Shown piece after piece: positions 26,701 to 35,479 of a stretch of DNA of 64,000 nt (position 1 is the first letter of the stretch; each line of letters opens with the position of its first letter). The notes beneath the pieces were generated by a model. That model was given only the letters and a program-made list of their open reading frames with translations, was not told the DNA's origin and did not search any database. The DNA lies in the NCBI RefSeq assembly GCF_000964225.1, contig NZ_BAMZ01000009.1, positions 62,001-126,000 of the forward strand, written 5' to 3'. The DNA is from Acetobacter syzygii. Lineage in GTDB: Bacteria; Pseudomonadota; Alphaproteobacteria; Acetobacterales; Acetobacteraceae. The position numbers and the translations under genes were made by a program.

Positions 26701-27444
26701 GACTCTACCATCCAGAATGTTCTGGAACAGGTGGAAGCAGGTAATCTTTACGTCAACCGCAACACGATTGGCGCCGTTGTGGGTGTGCAGCCCTTTGGTG
26801 GTCGCGGTCTTTCGGGCACAGGGCCAAAAGCCGGTGGACCACTTATTCTGCGCCGCCTGCTGGCAAAGGTACCGGCTCTGCCACAAATTGTACGGGGCCG
26901 CACGCCGCAGGCCATGGTCAAATGGACCGATTGGCTTCGCACACAAGGGGAAAGCCAGCCCGCCCAACGCGCCCATATCCTTGCCAGCCAGCCACTGACC
27001 AATGGACAGATCACCCTGCCCGGCCCTGTAGGTGAACTGAACCAGTATAAACTGGGTGCGCGCGGTACTGTATTGTGCATGGCCCAGACCAAAACAGGTC
27101 TATACGACCAGATCTCTCTCGTGCTGGCGGGGGGGAATACGGCAGCCATTCTGGCAGATGCACAAGTGCTGGCGGGACTCTCTTCCCTTCCCGCAGGCAT
27201 CCAGCATTTTGTGCGTCCTGTTTCCTCCGCCATGTCCCTGCCTTGCAGCATTATTCTGAGCGAGGAGGACAACGAGGTCTTTAACACCACACGCAAAACA
27301 TTGAGTGCCGGCAATGGCCCTATTGTTTCGGCTTACATAACTGGTGCTGGTCTGCCCTCGATTGAAGCTGTGCTGGAAGAGCAGTCCCGGAGCATCAACA
27401 CCACAGCCGCTGGCGGCAATGCCAGCCTGATGACCCTGAACTAA
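23797..27444 (+). CDS. putA: Bifunctional proline dehydrogenase / L-glutamate-gamma-semialdehyde dehydrogenase
   Basis: The 1215-residue enzyme oxidises proline to glutamate in two coupled steps at the inner face of the membrane. The FAD-dependent proline dehydrogenase barrel covers about residues 170-490 (VRLVKGAYWD and a late RRLLENGANSSF segment). The aldehyde dehydrogenase domain covers about 560-1035, with Glu800 in AETGG and catalytic Cys834 in GQRCS. A C-terminal domain of roughly 170 residues follows, as in long PutA proteins. The N-terminal ribbon-helix-helix DNA-binding domain of trifunctional PutA is absent. The start could also be ATG 23809. Confidence 0.96.
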   Translation: MNKAMSSTDAFAPDFTSRTPLRQAIIEAIRRPEQVCIEALTPAATLSAPEDDAVAAIATTLAETLRSQRNPGLVETLVQEFALSSAEGVALMCLAEALLRIPDLATRDALIQDKIGESDWLSHVARGKPLFANAAAWGLALTGRVVAEHNDKTLSGALMGFVERSTRPVIRKAVDAAMRLMGEQFVLGQTIEQARKNSKKLEDIGFSYSYDMLGEAAYTAADAQRYRQDYINAINVIGRSAKGANVYERPGISIKLSALHPRYTRAQHARVMGELLPIVQELTLLARQYDIGINIDAEESERLDISLDLLEALCATPGLEGWKGIGFVVQAYGKRAPFVLDYIIDLARRTNRRIMVRLVKGAYWDSEIKKAQIEGMADYPVYTRKCHTDISYIACARKLLGARDVIFPQFATHNARTLSTIYTLAGQKYEIGSYEFQCLHGMGEPLYRQVVGADKLNRPARIYAPVGTHETLLAYLVRRLLENGANSSFVNQIGDSSIAVASLIENPVTSAQRYTPFGAPHSEICKPLDLFAPERQNSAGLDLADDRALESLATGIQAAPKEWQAAPMVDGAPITGPSQPVTNPADRRDVVGHVTYATAETVKQAVDAAQNGAADWAARTPAIRAEALLKAADLLEARHPALMALICREAGKSLPNAVAEIREAVDFLRYYAATIHRDFDNATHIPLGIVACISPWNFPLAIFIGQIAAALAAGNAVIAKPAEETPLIAAVAVAILHEAGVPAAALQLLPGEGDVGAALVGDARIMGVMFTGSTAVAQLINRQLQDRRTATGQPVPFIAETGGQNAMIVDSSALAEQVVADVLASAFDSAGQRCSALRILCVQDDCADHVLAMLRGAMNELRLGNPSALSTDVGPVITPEAAKGITTHIDAFRQKNAPVHALALPQACAHGSFVPPTLIEVMSIRDVGQEVFGPVLHVLRYPRTQLANVLADINATGYGLTFGLHTRLDSTIQNVLEQVEAGNLYVNRNTIGAVVGVQPFGGRGLSGTGPKAGGPLILRRLLAKVPALPQIVRGRTPQAMVKWTDWLRTQGESQPAQRAHILASQPLTNGQITLPGPVGELNQYKLGARGTVLCMAQTKTGLYDQISLVLAGGNTAAILADAQVLAGLSSLPAGIQHFVRPVSSAMSLPCSIILSEEDNEVFNTTRKTLSAGNGPIVSAYITGAGLPSIEAVLEEQSRSINTTAAGGNASLMTLN

Positions 27445-27468
27445 GCGGAACAGAGCCCCCCTGTTCCA

Positions 27469-27495
27469 GGCCCGGCACCCTGCCGGGCCTTTTTT
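27469..27495 (+). terminator. Intrinsic terminator of putA
   Basis: GGCCCGGCA (27469-27477) pairs with TGCCGGGCC (27481-27489) around a three-base loop, and six T follow. It lies 25 bases after the putA stop. Confidence 0.85.
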
Positions 27496-27660
27496 GTTCA
27501 TCCTCAATATCAGGCCCGACATCCTGCCCACAAAACATGGCACATGCCAGCTATGGTCATTTTTCCGTGACCATTCCTGATGTTACAACACCTCTTACTG
27601 GCCCCTGTGCTCAGGCACGGTAGGGTTCTTTTTTTCAGTCTCTCATAATCAGGAGATACA

Positions 27661-28344
27661 ATGACAACCCGCGCGGGGCATGATGCCAAACTGGTCATTG
27701 CCATTTTGCTCGTTACCATGGCCATGGGTATGCTGGACGCCATTTCTCTGCTGCATCTCAAGATTTTTGCTGGCTATTTGACTGCCACCATTATTTTAAT
27801 GGCTGTCAACATTGCCACGTCTCAAGCCGTTGTCCTGTCCGGGCTGGAAGCTATAGGCTTTTTCTTTCTGGGGGCCATGGTCGGTGGGCGGCTTGTGCGC
27901 CGCCAGCGCAGCGTACGTTCCACAATAGGCGATATTCTGCTGGGCGTTGGCGGTATGGTCGGTCTTGCCGCATGGGTCTGGCATACCAATATTCCGGGCG
28001 ATATTTACGTAACCCTTGCCCTGTTGTCATGCGCTATGGGTTTACAGACATCCGCGACCAGACACGCCAAATTACCCGACATGATCTTGCCTGCCGCAAC
28101 CATGGTGCTGCATGGGCTGGCCCACAACAGTTCTGCCGCAGGAGGGAACAGCACGGGCACCCTGCGCCGTGTAAGCGCTATTTTTAGCCTGTTTATTGGG
28201 GCCGTTATTGGCACACTGGTCTCGGACCATAGTGTCTCTCTGGGCATTGCTCTTGCTGGTGGCACCATTATTGCAGCCGGGGGGCTCCTGTTGCTGCGCA
28301 AGCATCCGCTTGCTTTTCATCTGGACCGGATGAGCATTCCCTGA
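27661..28344 (+). CDS. DUF1275 (YoaK-like) membrane protein
   Basis: The 227-residue protein has six membrane segments and matches the DUF1275 layout: MGMLDAISLLHLKIFAGYLT near residues 20-40, then VNIA, a FFLGAMVGGRLVRR segment, and ALLSCAMGLQTSATR. The family function is unknown; some members are described as putative transporters. The start has a good AGGAG site (27650s). The gene is flanked by terminators on both sides, so it is its own unit between putA and an amino-acid permease. Confidence 0.83.
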   Translation: MTTRAGHDAKLVIAILLVTMAMGMLDAISLLHLKIFAGYLTATIILMAVNIATSQAVVLSGLEAIGFFFLGAMVGGRLVRRQRSVRSTIGDILLGVGGMVGLAAWVWHTNIPGDIYVTLALLSCAMGLQTSATRHAKLPDMILPAATMVLHGLAHNSSAAGGNSTGTLRRVSAIFSLFIGAVIGTLVSDHSVSLGIALAGGTIIAAGGLLLLRKHPLAFHLDRMSIP

Positions 28345-28377
28345 GTTCTGTTTTTGCAGAATATTGCCCTACATAAC

Positions 28378-28410
28378 AGAAAGGCCCGCCATCAACCGGC
28401 GGGCCTTTCT
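28378..28410. terminator. Strong bidirectional terminator between convergent genes
   Basis: AGAAAGGCCCGCC (28378-28390) pairs perfectly with GGCGGGCCTTTCT (28398-28410) across a seven-base loop. It ends the DUF1275 gene from the left and the permease gene from the right. Confidence 0.85.
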
Positions 28411-28432
28411 GTTAAAAACACGACATGAACAG

Positions 28433-29803
28433 TTAGGTCGACTGTTTGTTCTTGATTACAAAATATGTTGCCAGACAGTAGCAGACAACCGAAGTACCCA
28501 ACGTTGCCAGAGCGGTCATCCGTTCTCCAGGATTAACCAGCATGGCAACAAAAACCAGCACGACCCCACCCAGCGTTGCATAATTACAGAAGGGAAAAAG
28601 AAAGAGCGTGTAATTATCTTTTTCCGTACCATTCCGGCGCGCGGCAAAGCGGGAGGTAATATACGCTGTAACAATAAGGCTGTAGATCAGCAGGATAACC
28701 CCACCACTACAGCTCAGCAGAAACGCAAAAATGGTTTGTGGTGCAAGGATGGATGAAAATGCCACCAATGTCCCGGAAATACTGCTGACCGTAATGGCCA
28801 TCCGCGGCGCAGCAGTAGCGGAACGGCGGGTTAGAAAAGCCGGAGCATCGCCCTGCGCAGCCAGTTCGGTAAGTACGCGCGAAGTAATATACATGGCCGA
28901 GTTCAGGCAGGACAGAATGGCGCTCAGCACCACAATCCGCATCATAATCCCCGCACCGGGAATGCCCATTGTGTCCATGGCGGTTACAAAAGGAGACCGG
29001 CCGGAAACAATGTTGGTCCAAGGCACCACAAGCAGGATCATGGCAACAGATGCCAGATAGAACAGGGTTACGCGTGTACCCAGACTACGGGTAACACGGG
29101 CCACATTCTTACCCGGCTCGGGTGACTCCCCTGCTGCAACGGTTGCAATTTCCGACCCCATCATCGTGAACAAAATGGTGGGAATAATGGACAGCACGGC
29201 AACAATCCCATGTGGGAAAAAGCCGCCATGGCCCATAACATTTTGCCACACAGGCACACCGGGGCCAAAAACATGCACCACATACAGCGCACCAATGGCC
29301 ACAAATGCCAGAATGCTAAAAACCTTAACGGCAGAAAGCCAGAACTCGCACTCACCAAACACACGCGGGGCAGCAAAATTAACCAGTTTCAAAAGCACAA
29401 TCAGCCCAATGGACAAAACCCATATAGGTAGATGCACCCAGTCCTGTAACAGAATCGCCCCGGCTATGGCCTCGCTTCCCAGCACCACCACCCAGAAAAA
29501 CCAGTAAAGCCAGCCAGACGTAAATCCGAGCCTGTCCCCATGTGCTGCGCGAATATATTCGACAAACGAACCGCGGCCGGGGTCGGCCACCACCATTTCG
29601 CCCAACATGCGCATGACCAGAATGACCAGCAGACCAACCAGAAGGAAAGCCAGCAAAACTGCGGGTCCCGTGGCCTCAATAGCCGCTCCGCTCCCTACAA
29701 ACAGCCCTGCTCCAATAGTCCCACCCAACGCGATCATGGCGATGTGGCGGCTACGCAACCCGGTAGCAGGTTTATCAGCGGATTTGGTGTTCGGCTCAGC
29801 CAT
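28433..29803 (-). CDS. Amino-acid permease (APC family, GabP/AroP-like)
   Basis: The 456-residue protein is a 12-helix inner-membrane proton symporter of the amino-acid transporter family. The first helix carries GGTIGAGLFVGSG, the substrate-binding loop of the family; TGPAVLLAF and the later SEIATVAAGESPEP stretch are also typical. The order of segments resembles GabP, AroP and ProY. Proline, GABA or aromatic amino acids are possible substrates; nearness to putA favours proline but does not prove it. The stop lies next to a shared terminator. Confidence 0.92.
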   Translation of the reverse strand: MAEPNTKSADKPATGLRSRHIAMIALGGTIGAGLFVGSGAAIEATGPAVLLAFLLVGLLVILVMRMLGEMVVADPGRGSFVEYIRAAHGDRLGFTSGWLYWFFWVVVLGSEAIAGAILLQDWVHLPIWVLSIGLIVLLKLVNFAAPRVFGECEFWLSAVKVFSILAFVAIGALYVVHVFGPGVPVWQNVMGHGGFFPHGIVAVLSIIPTILFTMMGSEIATVAAGESPEPGKNVARVTRSLGTRVTLFYLASVAMILLVVPWTNIVSGRSPFVTAMDTMGIPGAGIMMRIVVLSAILSCLNSAMYITSRVLTELAAQGDAPAFLTRRSATAAPRMAITVSSISGTLVAFSSILAPQTIFAFLLSCSGGVILLIYSLIVTAYITSRFAARRNGTEKDNYTLFLFPFCNYATLGGVVLVFVAMLVNPGERMTALATLGTSVVCYCLATYFVIKNKQST

Positions 29804-29871
29804 GGAGAGGTCCTTTGTTCTGGTCGGCTTACCCTATTCATAACTCAAGAGGAATGAACTGGGAAATATCT

Positions 29872-31527
29872 CTAAAAATGCTTGTAAAAATATGCCTCGA
29901 TCACCCCTGCATGGTGGCCGATGGTTGGCATGGGCTGCCCACCCGGCACCCCTGCTTTTGACAGGGCGCGCCCTGCCGGTCCGGCAAAGGCAGCCCCCCC
30001 GGCAAGGGCTGCGGAGGTGTTCTCGTCCAGCGTATATTCAACAGATGCATCCAGTTCGTCCGATACGTGACGGCCTGTGTTTTTGAGCCCCATGCCAGAA
30101 GCATAGAGGAGTGACAGGTCATAAAAATGAAGGCCAAGCTTGAGCGAATCGTTCCGCCGGAACAAATGCACGGGCGGGATAACCGTCAGATCGATCTGAT
30201 GGTCCTCAAGGTCGGAAAGTGGGGCCAGATACATGCCCACAATTTCCCCCGGCCAGTAGCCGCCATAGGTGTAGCGCTTACCATCATACAAAAAGAACGT
30301 ATCGTAATTATGCTTAACGCCCCCTTCGGCATTTCTGCCGCCACCAAAGCGGGTGTAACGGTAAAAAATATGGGGCGTCCACGGCAGCATGGAAAACGTA
30401 TATCCTGGTTCGAAATACATTCCGTAAGCCGAAACCCCAGTATAACCATTGCCTGCGCGGCTATTCTGCTCCGATACAAAATTCCCGTAGAACGTAAAGT
30501 TTTTGGAAATACCCAAGGCTTTTATAGGCAACAGGGTGCCACCCCAGCTTAGGGCTGCAACATTCATACCGTTACGGTCTGCACGGGTCGAATAATCATA
30601 ATGGGCGGATGTATCCGCATCCCTTACATGGAAATACGTAAGGGTTACGTAAGCAGCACGGTCCGCATAGGTCGAGGCACCATGCCCTCCGGCCTTGTTG
30701 ACAAACCATGTCACATCAAAACCGACAAAGCTGGTTTTGGGGCGGTCATAGCCACGGTCAATATCGTTATCCGTATTGCTTTCAAGCATGAATACGTCTG
30801 CGCGAACCGGGTCTCCTTCGAGCTTGATGACACCCGGACCAGAAAAGGCAAACCGTGGTGCATACCACCATGCCCCCCGCTCCCCGGAGCTATAGGTGCC
30901 TTTGCCAATCAAAAACCCATCGTCCACGGCAAATGCCTGTCGCCCGCCCTGAATGGTAAGAGCCTGATGCCCCCCACCAAGCCTGACCGGAACCCTGACG
31001 CCCAGATAAGCTTCTTCCAGATAAACCGATCGTGGTGTGCCCGATGTCTGGGAGACCTGCTGGGCATCCCCATCCCCCAGAGTGGTTGCGCCTATGGCCG
31101 AGGCATTGCCAATAACGTCAAACCCCCAGCCAGTCTTCCACTCCCCCTTGAGAGTGGGCTTGGCATAAAGCTCGCCATAAGTGGTGTTGGCATGGCGTGT
31201 GTAACCGCCTGATGGCCGAACAGCATAAGACCCACCACCAAAATTTGTGTGGGGAAGATGAAAAGCAGATCCGCCAATATCCAGAGCACTCTGGATAGTG
31301 ACCCCACCAAGGGACACAAGCGTCTGCTCCGCCCTGGCTGGCAGATTCACCCCAAATGCGCTCAACAACAAGGAAGAACACCCCAGCCTGAGCGCGCCAT
31401 AAACTCCACTCCCTGCAAAGCCATGCACACGCCCTTCCCTGCCGCAATGCGGCGGAGTGGAAGGCTGATTTTGTGTGCAACGGAACAGTCCAATCTGTTT
31501 TTTATTTTTTTTTGGCAGACCATTCAC
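29872..31527 (-). CDS. Outer-membrane porin of the alginate export type
   Basis: The mature protein looks like a beta-barrel of the alginate-export (AlgE-like) porin family: alternating polar and hydrophobic residues, many Tyr, Trp and Gly, paired strands, and a C-terminal Phe (EAYFYKHF) needed for barrel assembly. A signal peptide ends at PARA near residue 66 of the longest frame. The 551-residue length assumes GTG 31527 with AGGAG some distance upstream; a GTG at 31428 with GGAAGG at good spacing gives a more normal signal peptide and may be the true start. The exported or imported substrate is unknown. Confidence 0.82.
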   Translation of the reverse strand: MNGLPKKNKKQIGLFRCTQNQPSTPPHCGREGRVHGFAGSGVYGALRLGCSSLLLSAFGVNLPARAEQTLVSLGGVTIQSALDIGGSAFHLPHTNFGGGSYAVRPSGGYTRHANTTYGELYAKPTLKGEWKTGWGFDVIGNASAIGATTLGDGDAQQVSQTSGTPRSVYLEEAYLGVRVPVRLGGGHQALTIQGGRQAFAVDDGFLIGKGTYSSGERGAWWYAPRFAFSGPGVIKLEGDPVRADVFMLESNTDNDIDRGYDRPKTSFVGFDVTWFVNKAGGHGASTYADRAAYVTLTYFHVRDADTSAHYDYSTRADRNGMNVAALSWGGTLLPIKALGISKNFTFYGNFVSEQNSRAGNGYTGVSAYGMYFEPGYTFSMLPWTPHIFYRYTRFGGGRNAEGGVKHNYDTFFLYDGKRYTYGGYWPGEIVGMYLAPLSDLEDHQIDLTVIPPVHLFRRNDSLKLGLHFYDLSLLYASGMGLKNTGRHVSDELDASVEYTLDENTSAALAGGAAFAGPAGRALSKAGVPGGQPMPTIGHHAGVIEAYFYKHF

Positions 31528-32053
31528 ACCCAGAAGCGCTCCTTTCCAAAATCAGCTATAGAGCCCACCCACAGCATGGCTGGGCGAATAATTACATTAT
31601 AATCATTGCACCATCCTATAATACATTCAAGATGATATAATCAAAATACCCTGAAATCTCATTTTTGTATTCTTGGTAGTATTTTCTTATACAAATAAGT
31701 AATTATTGTATTGAATATCGTTTCTTTTCCGTTCTTGACTGAAAAATAGCTTAATATACCAAGAACGAAATAATATACATGCCAATTAATTTCACTTTTT
31801 CAGGAATATCCTATGAATTGTATCCTTGGGTATATATTAATTCCTTGTAAAAATTAGGAATTTTCACCATCCTGTCCCCACAGTGCGCAAGGAAAACAGG
31901 GCTTAAGCCACCTGCTAACCGCCCCTCATCGGTCAAACGCCGCTGTATTTTTCATTCATCACAACGGGTGGGGGCAAACGCACACGCGTTGCCAATGGCA
32001 TACAGCTACATGCAGCTGATATTAAGGAATGCAGCTCTATTTTTGGGGAAGCA
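31528..32053. other. AT-rich gene-free region between the porin and tRNA-Gly
   Basis: About 31560-31860 is strikingly AT-rich compared with the rest of the window. It contains the inverted repeat TTCTTGGTA (31670-31678) and TACCAAGAA (31757-31765), a small hairpin AATTCCT/AGGAATT (31839-31845 and 31856-31862), and a minus-strand TATAAT (31596-31601) that may belong to the porin promoter. I see no open frame with a good ribosome-binding site; the longest plausible one is 14 codons (ATG near 31813). From 31870 to 32053 composition returns towards normal. Confidence 0.6.
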
Positions 32054-32127
32054 TGGAGCGGATGAGGGGAATCGAACCCCCGTATGCAGCTTGGGAAGCT
32101 GCCGTTCTACCATTGAACTACATCCGC
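32054..32127 (-). tRNA. tRNA-Gly (anticodon CCC)
   Basis: The reverse complement folds as a 74-nt tRNA with encoded CCA: acceptor GCGGATG paired with CATCCGC, D arm with GTTCAATGGTAGAAC, anticodon arm GCAGC-TTCCCAA-GCTGC and T arm with GGTTCGATTCC. The loop gives anticodon CCC, reading GGG glycine codons. It is read in the same direction as radA, 66 bases downstream of it, with the AT-rich gap on its 3' side. Confidence 0.97.
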
Positions 32128-32193
32128 GCAGTGCGTGGGCGCCTTATAGCGTGCTCCAGTCGTGCTTGCAATGGTATGCAAACACCCTGCGTA

Positions 32194-33585
32194 TTATTCT
32201 GCCTCCGCATCGGAGCCAACCAGATCGGAAATATGGCCCAGCTCCCGCAGGCTCATTCCCTCCGGTGGGCGGGACCGCGCACTGCCACGTGCTATCCGGC
32301 GGGGCAGAACGGCTTGCGTAAAGCCCAGCTTGGCGGCCTCCTTCAGTCGCGCATCCGCTTGTGCAACCTGCCTGACCTCGCCAGACAAACCGACCTCGCC
32401 AAAATACACCTCGCCAGGGCTGGTGGGCACCCCACTGGCAGCAGAGACCAAGGCCGCCGCCACGGCCAGATCAGCCGCAGGCTCAACCACTTTAAGCCCC
32501 CCGGCCACATTCAAATAAACATCCATCCCCGATAACTTAAGCCCGCACCGTGTCTCCAGCACCGCCAGCAACATGGCCAAACGTCCGCTATCCCACCCCA
32601 CTACAGCCCGACGGGGTGCGCCATCCCCCCCCTTTGGGGCCAGCAGAACCTGCACCTCCAGCAGAACGGGGCGCGTTCCTTCCAACCCTGCAAACACGGC
32701 AGACCCCGCAATATTGCCACGCCGCTCTGCCAGAAAAAGCGCAGAGGGATTACTGACTTCCTCAAGCCCACGGTCAGTCATGGCAAACACGCCAATTTCA
32801 TCCGTCGCGCCATAGCGATTTTTGGCAGCACGCAGAATACGGAACTGGTGCCCGCGATCCCCTTCAAAATACATGACCGCATCCACCATGTGCTCCAGCA
32901 CACGCGGCCCGGCCAATGCGCCTTCCTTGGTCACATGCCCGACCAGAATAAGGCTAAAGCCGCGTCGCTTGGCTGCCCTGATAAGTTCAAACGCACATGC
33001 ACGCACCTGCGAGACTGTTCCCGGAGCGCTCTCCACCGTTTCCAGCCACATGGTCTGGATGGAATCGATCACAACAACCTTAACGTCCGGCTCAGCCTCC
33101 AGCGTTGCGACAATGTCCGCCACATTAATGGACGCCGCCAGATCAAGGCTGGTTTGTGCAACCCCCAAGCGGATGGCCCGCAACCGAATCTGGTCCACCG
33201 CCTCTTCGCCCGAAATATAGAGAACCCGCTCCCCTTTGCCTGCCAGACGGCTTGCTGCCTGCAACAAAAGCGTGGACTTACCGATACCGGGGTCGCCCCC
33301 AACCAGCACAACAGAGGCTGGCACCAGCCCCCCGCCCAGCACTCGGTCCAGTTCCGCAATACCCGTGCCAGTGCGCGGTGGCAGTTCCACCTTTCCGCCC
33401 AGCCCGTGCAACTGCACGCGCCGCCCCTTGCCAGCACGCACCGTGGCGGACGAAGCCGCCAGAGGCTCCACAGCCATTTCCTCCAGCGTATTCCATTCCT
33501 GGCAGGCATCGCACTGGCCAGCCCATTTGGCATGGACGGCCCCGCAGGCCTTACACACGTACTGGCGGGACGTTTTTTTGGCCAC
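32194..33585 (-). CDS. radA: DNA repair protein RadA
   Basis: The 463-residue protein helps process recombination intermediates. It has an N-terminal C4 zinc finger (CKACG ... CDAC), a RecA-like ATPase with Walker A GGDPGIGKST, the RadA-specific KNRYG motif, and a C-terminal Lon-protease-like domain. The start is taken as GTG 33585, preceded by AGGGGA at good distance and giving the expected VAKKTSRQYVC beginning. An ATG at 33621 is in frame but has no ribosome-binding site. It is alone on its strand apart from the downstream tRNA. Confidence 0.95.
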   Translation of the reverse strand: MAKKTSRQYVCKACGAVHAKWAGQCDACQEWNTLEEMAVEPLAASSATVRAGKGRRVQLHGLGGKVELPPRTGTGIAELDRVLGGGLVPASVVLVGGDPGIGKSTLLLQAASRLAGKGERVLYISGEEAVDQIRLRAIRLGVAQTSLDLAASINVADIVATLEAEPDVKVVVIDSIQTMWLETVESAPGTVSQVRACAFELIRAAKRRGFSLILVGHVTKEGALAGPRVLEHMVDAVMYFEGDRGHQFRILRAAKNRYGATDEIGVFAMTDRGLEEVSNPSALFLAERRGNIAGSAVFAGLEGTRPVLLEVQVLLAPKGGDGAPRRAVVGWDSGRLAMLLAVLETRCGLKLSGMDVYLNVAGGLKVVEPAADLAVAAALVSAASGVPTSPGEVYFGEVGLSGEVRQVAQADARLKEAAKLGFTQAVLPRRIARGSARSRPPEGMSLRELGHISDLVGSDAEAE

Positions 33586-33807
33586 GGATATTCCCCTGTT
33601 CCTGCCTGACTGGACGCCCATAAATGGAATAAAACAAGAACATTTTCAAGGACCACCTGATGGTTTTTGCCCCAATTCCTCCCGTTTGGTTCCACACAAA
33701 CACATGGCAAACAAAAGCATTCTTTGACGAACCCGACCCGAACGGGTTACGGCTCACTCCAGATACAGAGCCCGATAACACGCAGCAGGAACAGACAACC
33801 CAGACCC

Positions 33808-34593
33808 ATGGATATGGTGCTTGATCTTGTGGCCCATACAGGCCGCACCACACTTTCGCTTATCCGCAGTGCGGGTGCTCTGGCGCTGTTCGCACTGGCA
33901 GGGTTATCCCACATTGTGCGGCCACCGTTTTATGGGCGGGTGTTTATACGCACGTTCCTTGAGACGGGATTTTTCTCGCTACCTGTTGTGGCACTGACAG
34001 CCCTGTTCTCAGGCGGGGTTATTGCCCTGCAATCCTACACGGGGTTTGCACAATACCATGCCCAGAGCGCCATTGCAGGCATTGTGGTGCTGGCCGTAAC
34101 CCGTGAGCTGGGGCCTGTTCTGGCCGGGCTTATGGTGGCTGGCCGTGTTGGCGCCGCCATGGCGGCACAGATTGGCACCATGCGGGTTACAGACCAGATC
34201 GATGCGTTAAGCACCCTTTCCACCAACCCCATGAAGTATCTGGTCGCGCCCCGCCTGCTGGCAGGTATTATCGCCCTGCCCCTGCTGGTCCTTGTGGCCG
34301 ACGTACTGGGTGTTGCGGGTGGGTTTACGGTTGCTGTGGTCAAGCTGGGTTTTTCCCCCACCGCTTATATTACCGCGACCCTCAACTCCGTTAAGGTCAT
34401 GGATGTTACGGTGGGGCTCATCAAGGCGGCCCTCTTTGGGTTCCTTATTACGCTGATGGGCTGTTACTACGGCTATAACAGCAAAGGGGGGGCAGAAGGC
34501 GTTGGCTCGGCCACCACAGCCGCCGTGGTTGTGGCCTCCATTCTGCTGCTCGCCTTTGATTACCTGATTACAGACCTGTTTTTCTCACAATGA
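33808..34593 (+). CDS. mlaE: ABC transporter permease, MlaE type
   Basis: The 261-residue inner-membrane protein is an MlaE-family permease, part of the system that moves phospholipids between the membranes. It has about five to six hydrophobic segments and the family stretch VTRELGPVLAGLMVAGRVGAA. The start at ATG 33808 gives a normal length; a longer frame reaches back to 33667 without family support. Its stop overlaps mlaF by four bases. No mlaD gene follows, unlike many Mla operons. Confidence 0.93.
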   Translation: MDMVLDLVAHTGRTTLSLIRSAGALALFALAGLSHIVRPPFYGRVFIRTFLETGFFSLPVVALTALFSGGVIALQSYTGFAQYHAQSAIAGIVVLAVTRELGPVLAGLMVAGRVGAAMAAQIGTMRVTDQIDALSTLSTNPMKYLVAPRLLAGIIALPLLVLVADVLGVAGGFTVAVVKLGFSPTAYITATLNSVKVMDVTVGLIKAALFGFLITLMGCYYGYNSKGGAEGVGSATTAAVVVASILLLAFDYLITDLFFSQ

Positions 34594-35393
34594 GTAATGC
34601 CGCAATGGACCAGAGCATGACCAGTGCGCCCCCCAAAATCCGTATCCGGAATCTGCACAAGTCCTTTGGGGACAAAAAAGTACTCGATGGTATTTCTCTC
34701 GATGTGCCGCAGGGAACATCGTTTGTTATTATTGGCGGTTCGGGGTCCGGCAAATCTGTTCTGCTGCGCTGCATTCTTGGCCTGATGACCCCAGATTCGG
34801 GCAGTATTGAAATTGATGGTGAGGACGTGCTGGCAGCCTCCGCCAAACGGCGCGAGCAACTACGGAGCGAAATTGGGATGCTGTTCCAAAACGGCGCCCT
34901 GTTTGACAGCCTGCCAGTATGGGAAAATGTGACCTTTGGCCTGCTTGCGCTAAAAAAACTGACCCGTGCAAATGCCCGCGGCAAAGCTGGCGCCATTTTG
35001 GAACAGGTTGGACTGGCCCCATCCGTAGGAGATCTGTACCCCTCCGAACTCTCGGGCGGGATGCAAAAACGTGTCGGTCTTGCACGCGCCATTGCAGCCC
35101 AGCCCAACATTCTGTTCTTTGACGAACCCACAACCGGGCTGGACCCGATTATGGGTGCCGTGATTGACGGGCTGATTGTGGATTGCGTTAAAAAACTCGG
35201 CTCCACGGCCATTGCCATTACGCACGACATGGCCTCCGCCCAACGGATTGGGGATGAGGCAGCCATGCTCTACAAAGGTAAGCTGGTCTGGCAGGGGGCT
35301 GCGGCATCGCTTATGCACAGTGGCAACGATTACGTAGACCAGTTTACCCATGGTCGCCGCGAAGGCCCCATTACCATGGAATTAAGGCGCTAA
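34590..35393 (+). CDS. mlaF: ABC transporter ATPase, MlaF type
   Basis: The 267-residue ATPase pairs with the MlaE permease encoded just before it. Walker A is GGSGSGKSV, the signature is LSGGMQKR (the Met-Gln-Lys form typical of MlaF), Walker B is FDEPTTGLDP and the switch His is in AITHDM. It would power lipid transport at the inner membrane. The start overlaps the mlaE stop, which shows translational coupling. Confidence 0.95.
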   Translation: MSNAAMDQSMTSAPPKIRIRNLHKSFGDKKVLDGISLDVPQGTSFVIIGGSGSGKSVLLRCILGLMTPDSGSIEIDGEDVLAASAKRREQLRSEIGMLFQNGALFDSLPVWENVTFGLLALKKLTRANARGKAGAILEQVGLAPSVGDLYPSELSGGMQKRVGLARAIAAQPNILFFDEPTTGLDPIMGAVIDGLIVDCVKKLGSTAIAITHDMASAQRIGDEAAMLYKGKLVWQGAAASLMHSGNDYVDQFTHGRREGPITMELRR

Positions 35394-35479
35394 CGGACCC
35401 GAGTGTTCTCTAATTATCTTGCCCATAACCGGCGTGGATGAGATAGAAACACTCAGACCACTGTGGAGAAAGACACACA

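Noticed and set aside
31528-32127. Integrated element at tRNA-Gly
   Set aside because: No integrase, no repeated tRNA end and no foreign genes are visible; only the AT-rich composition is odd, so it is kept as a finding and not called a mobile element.
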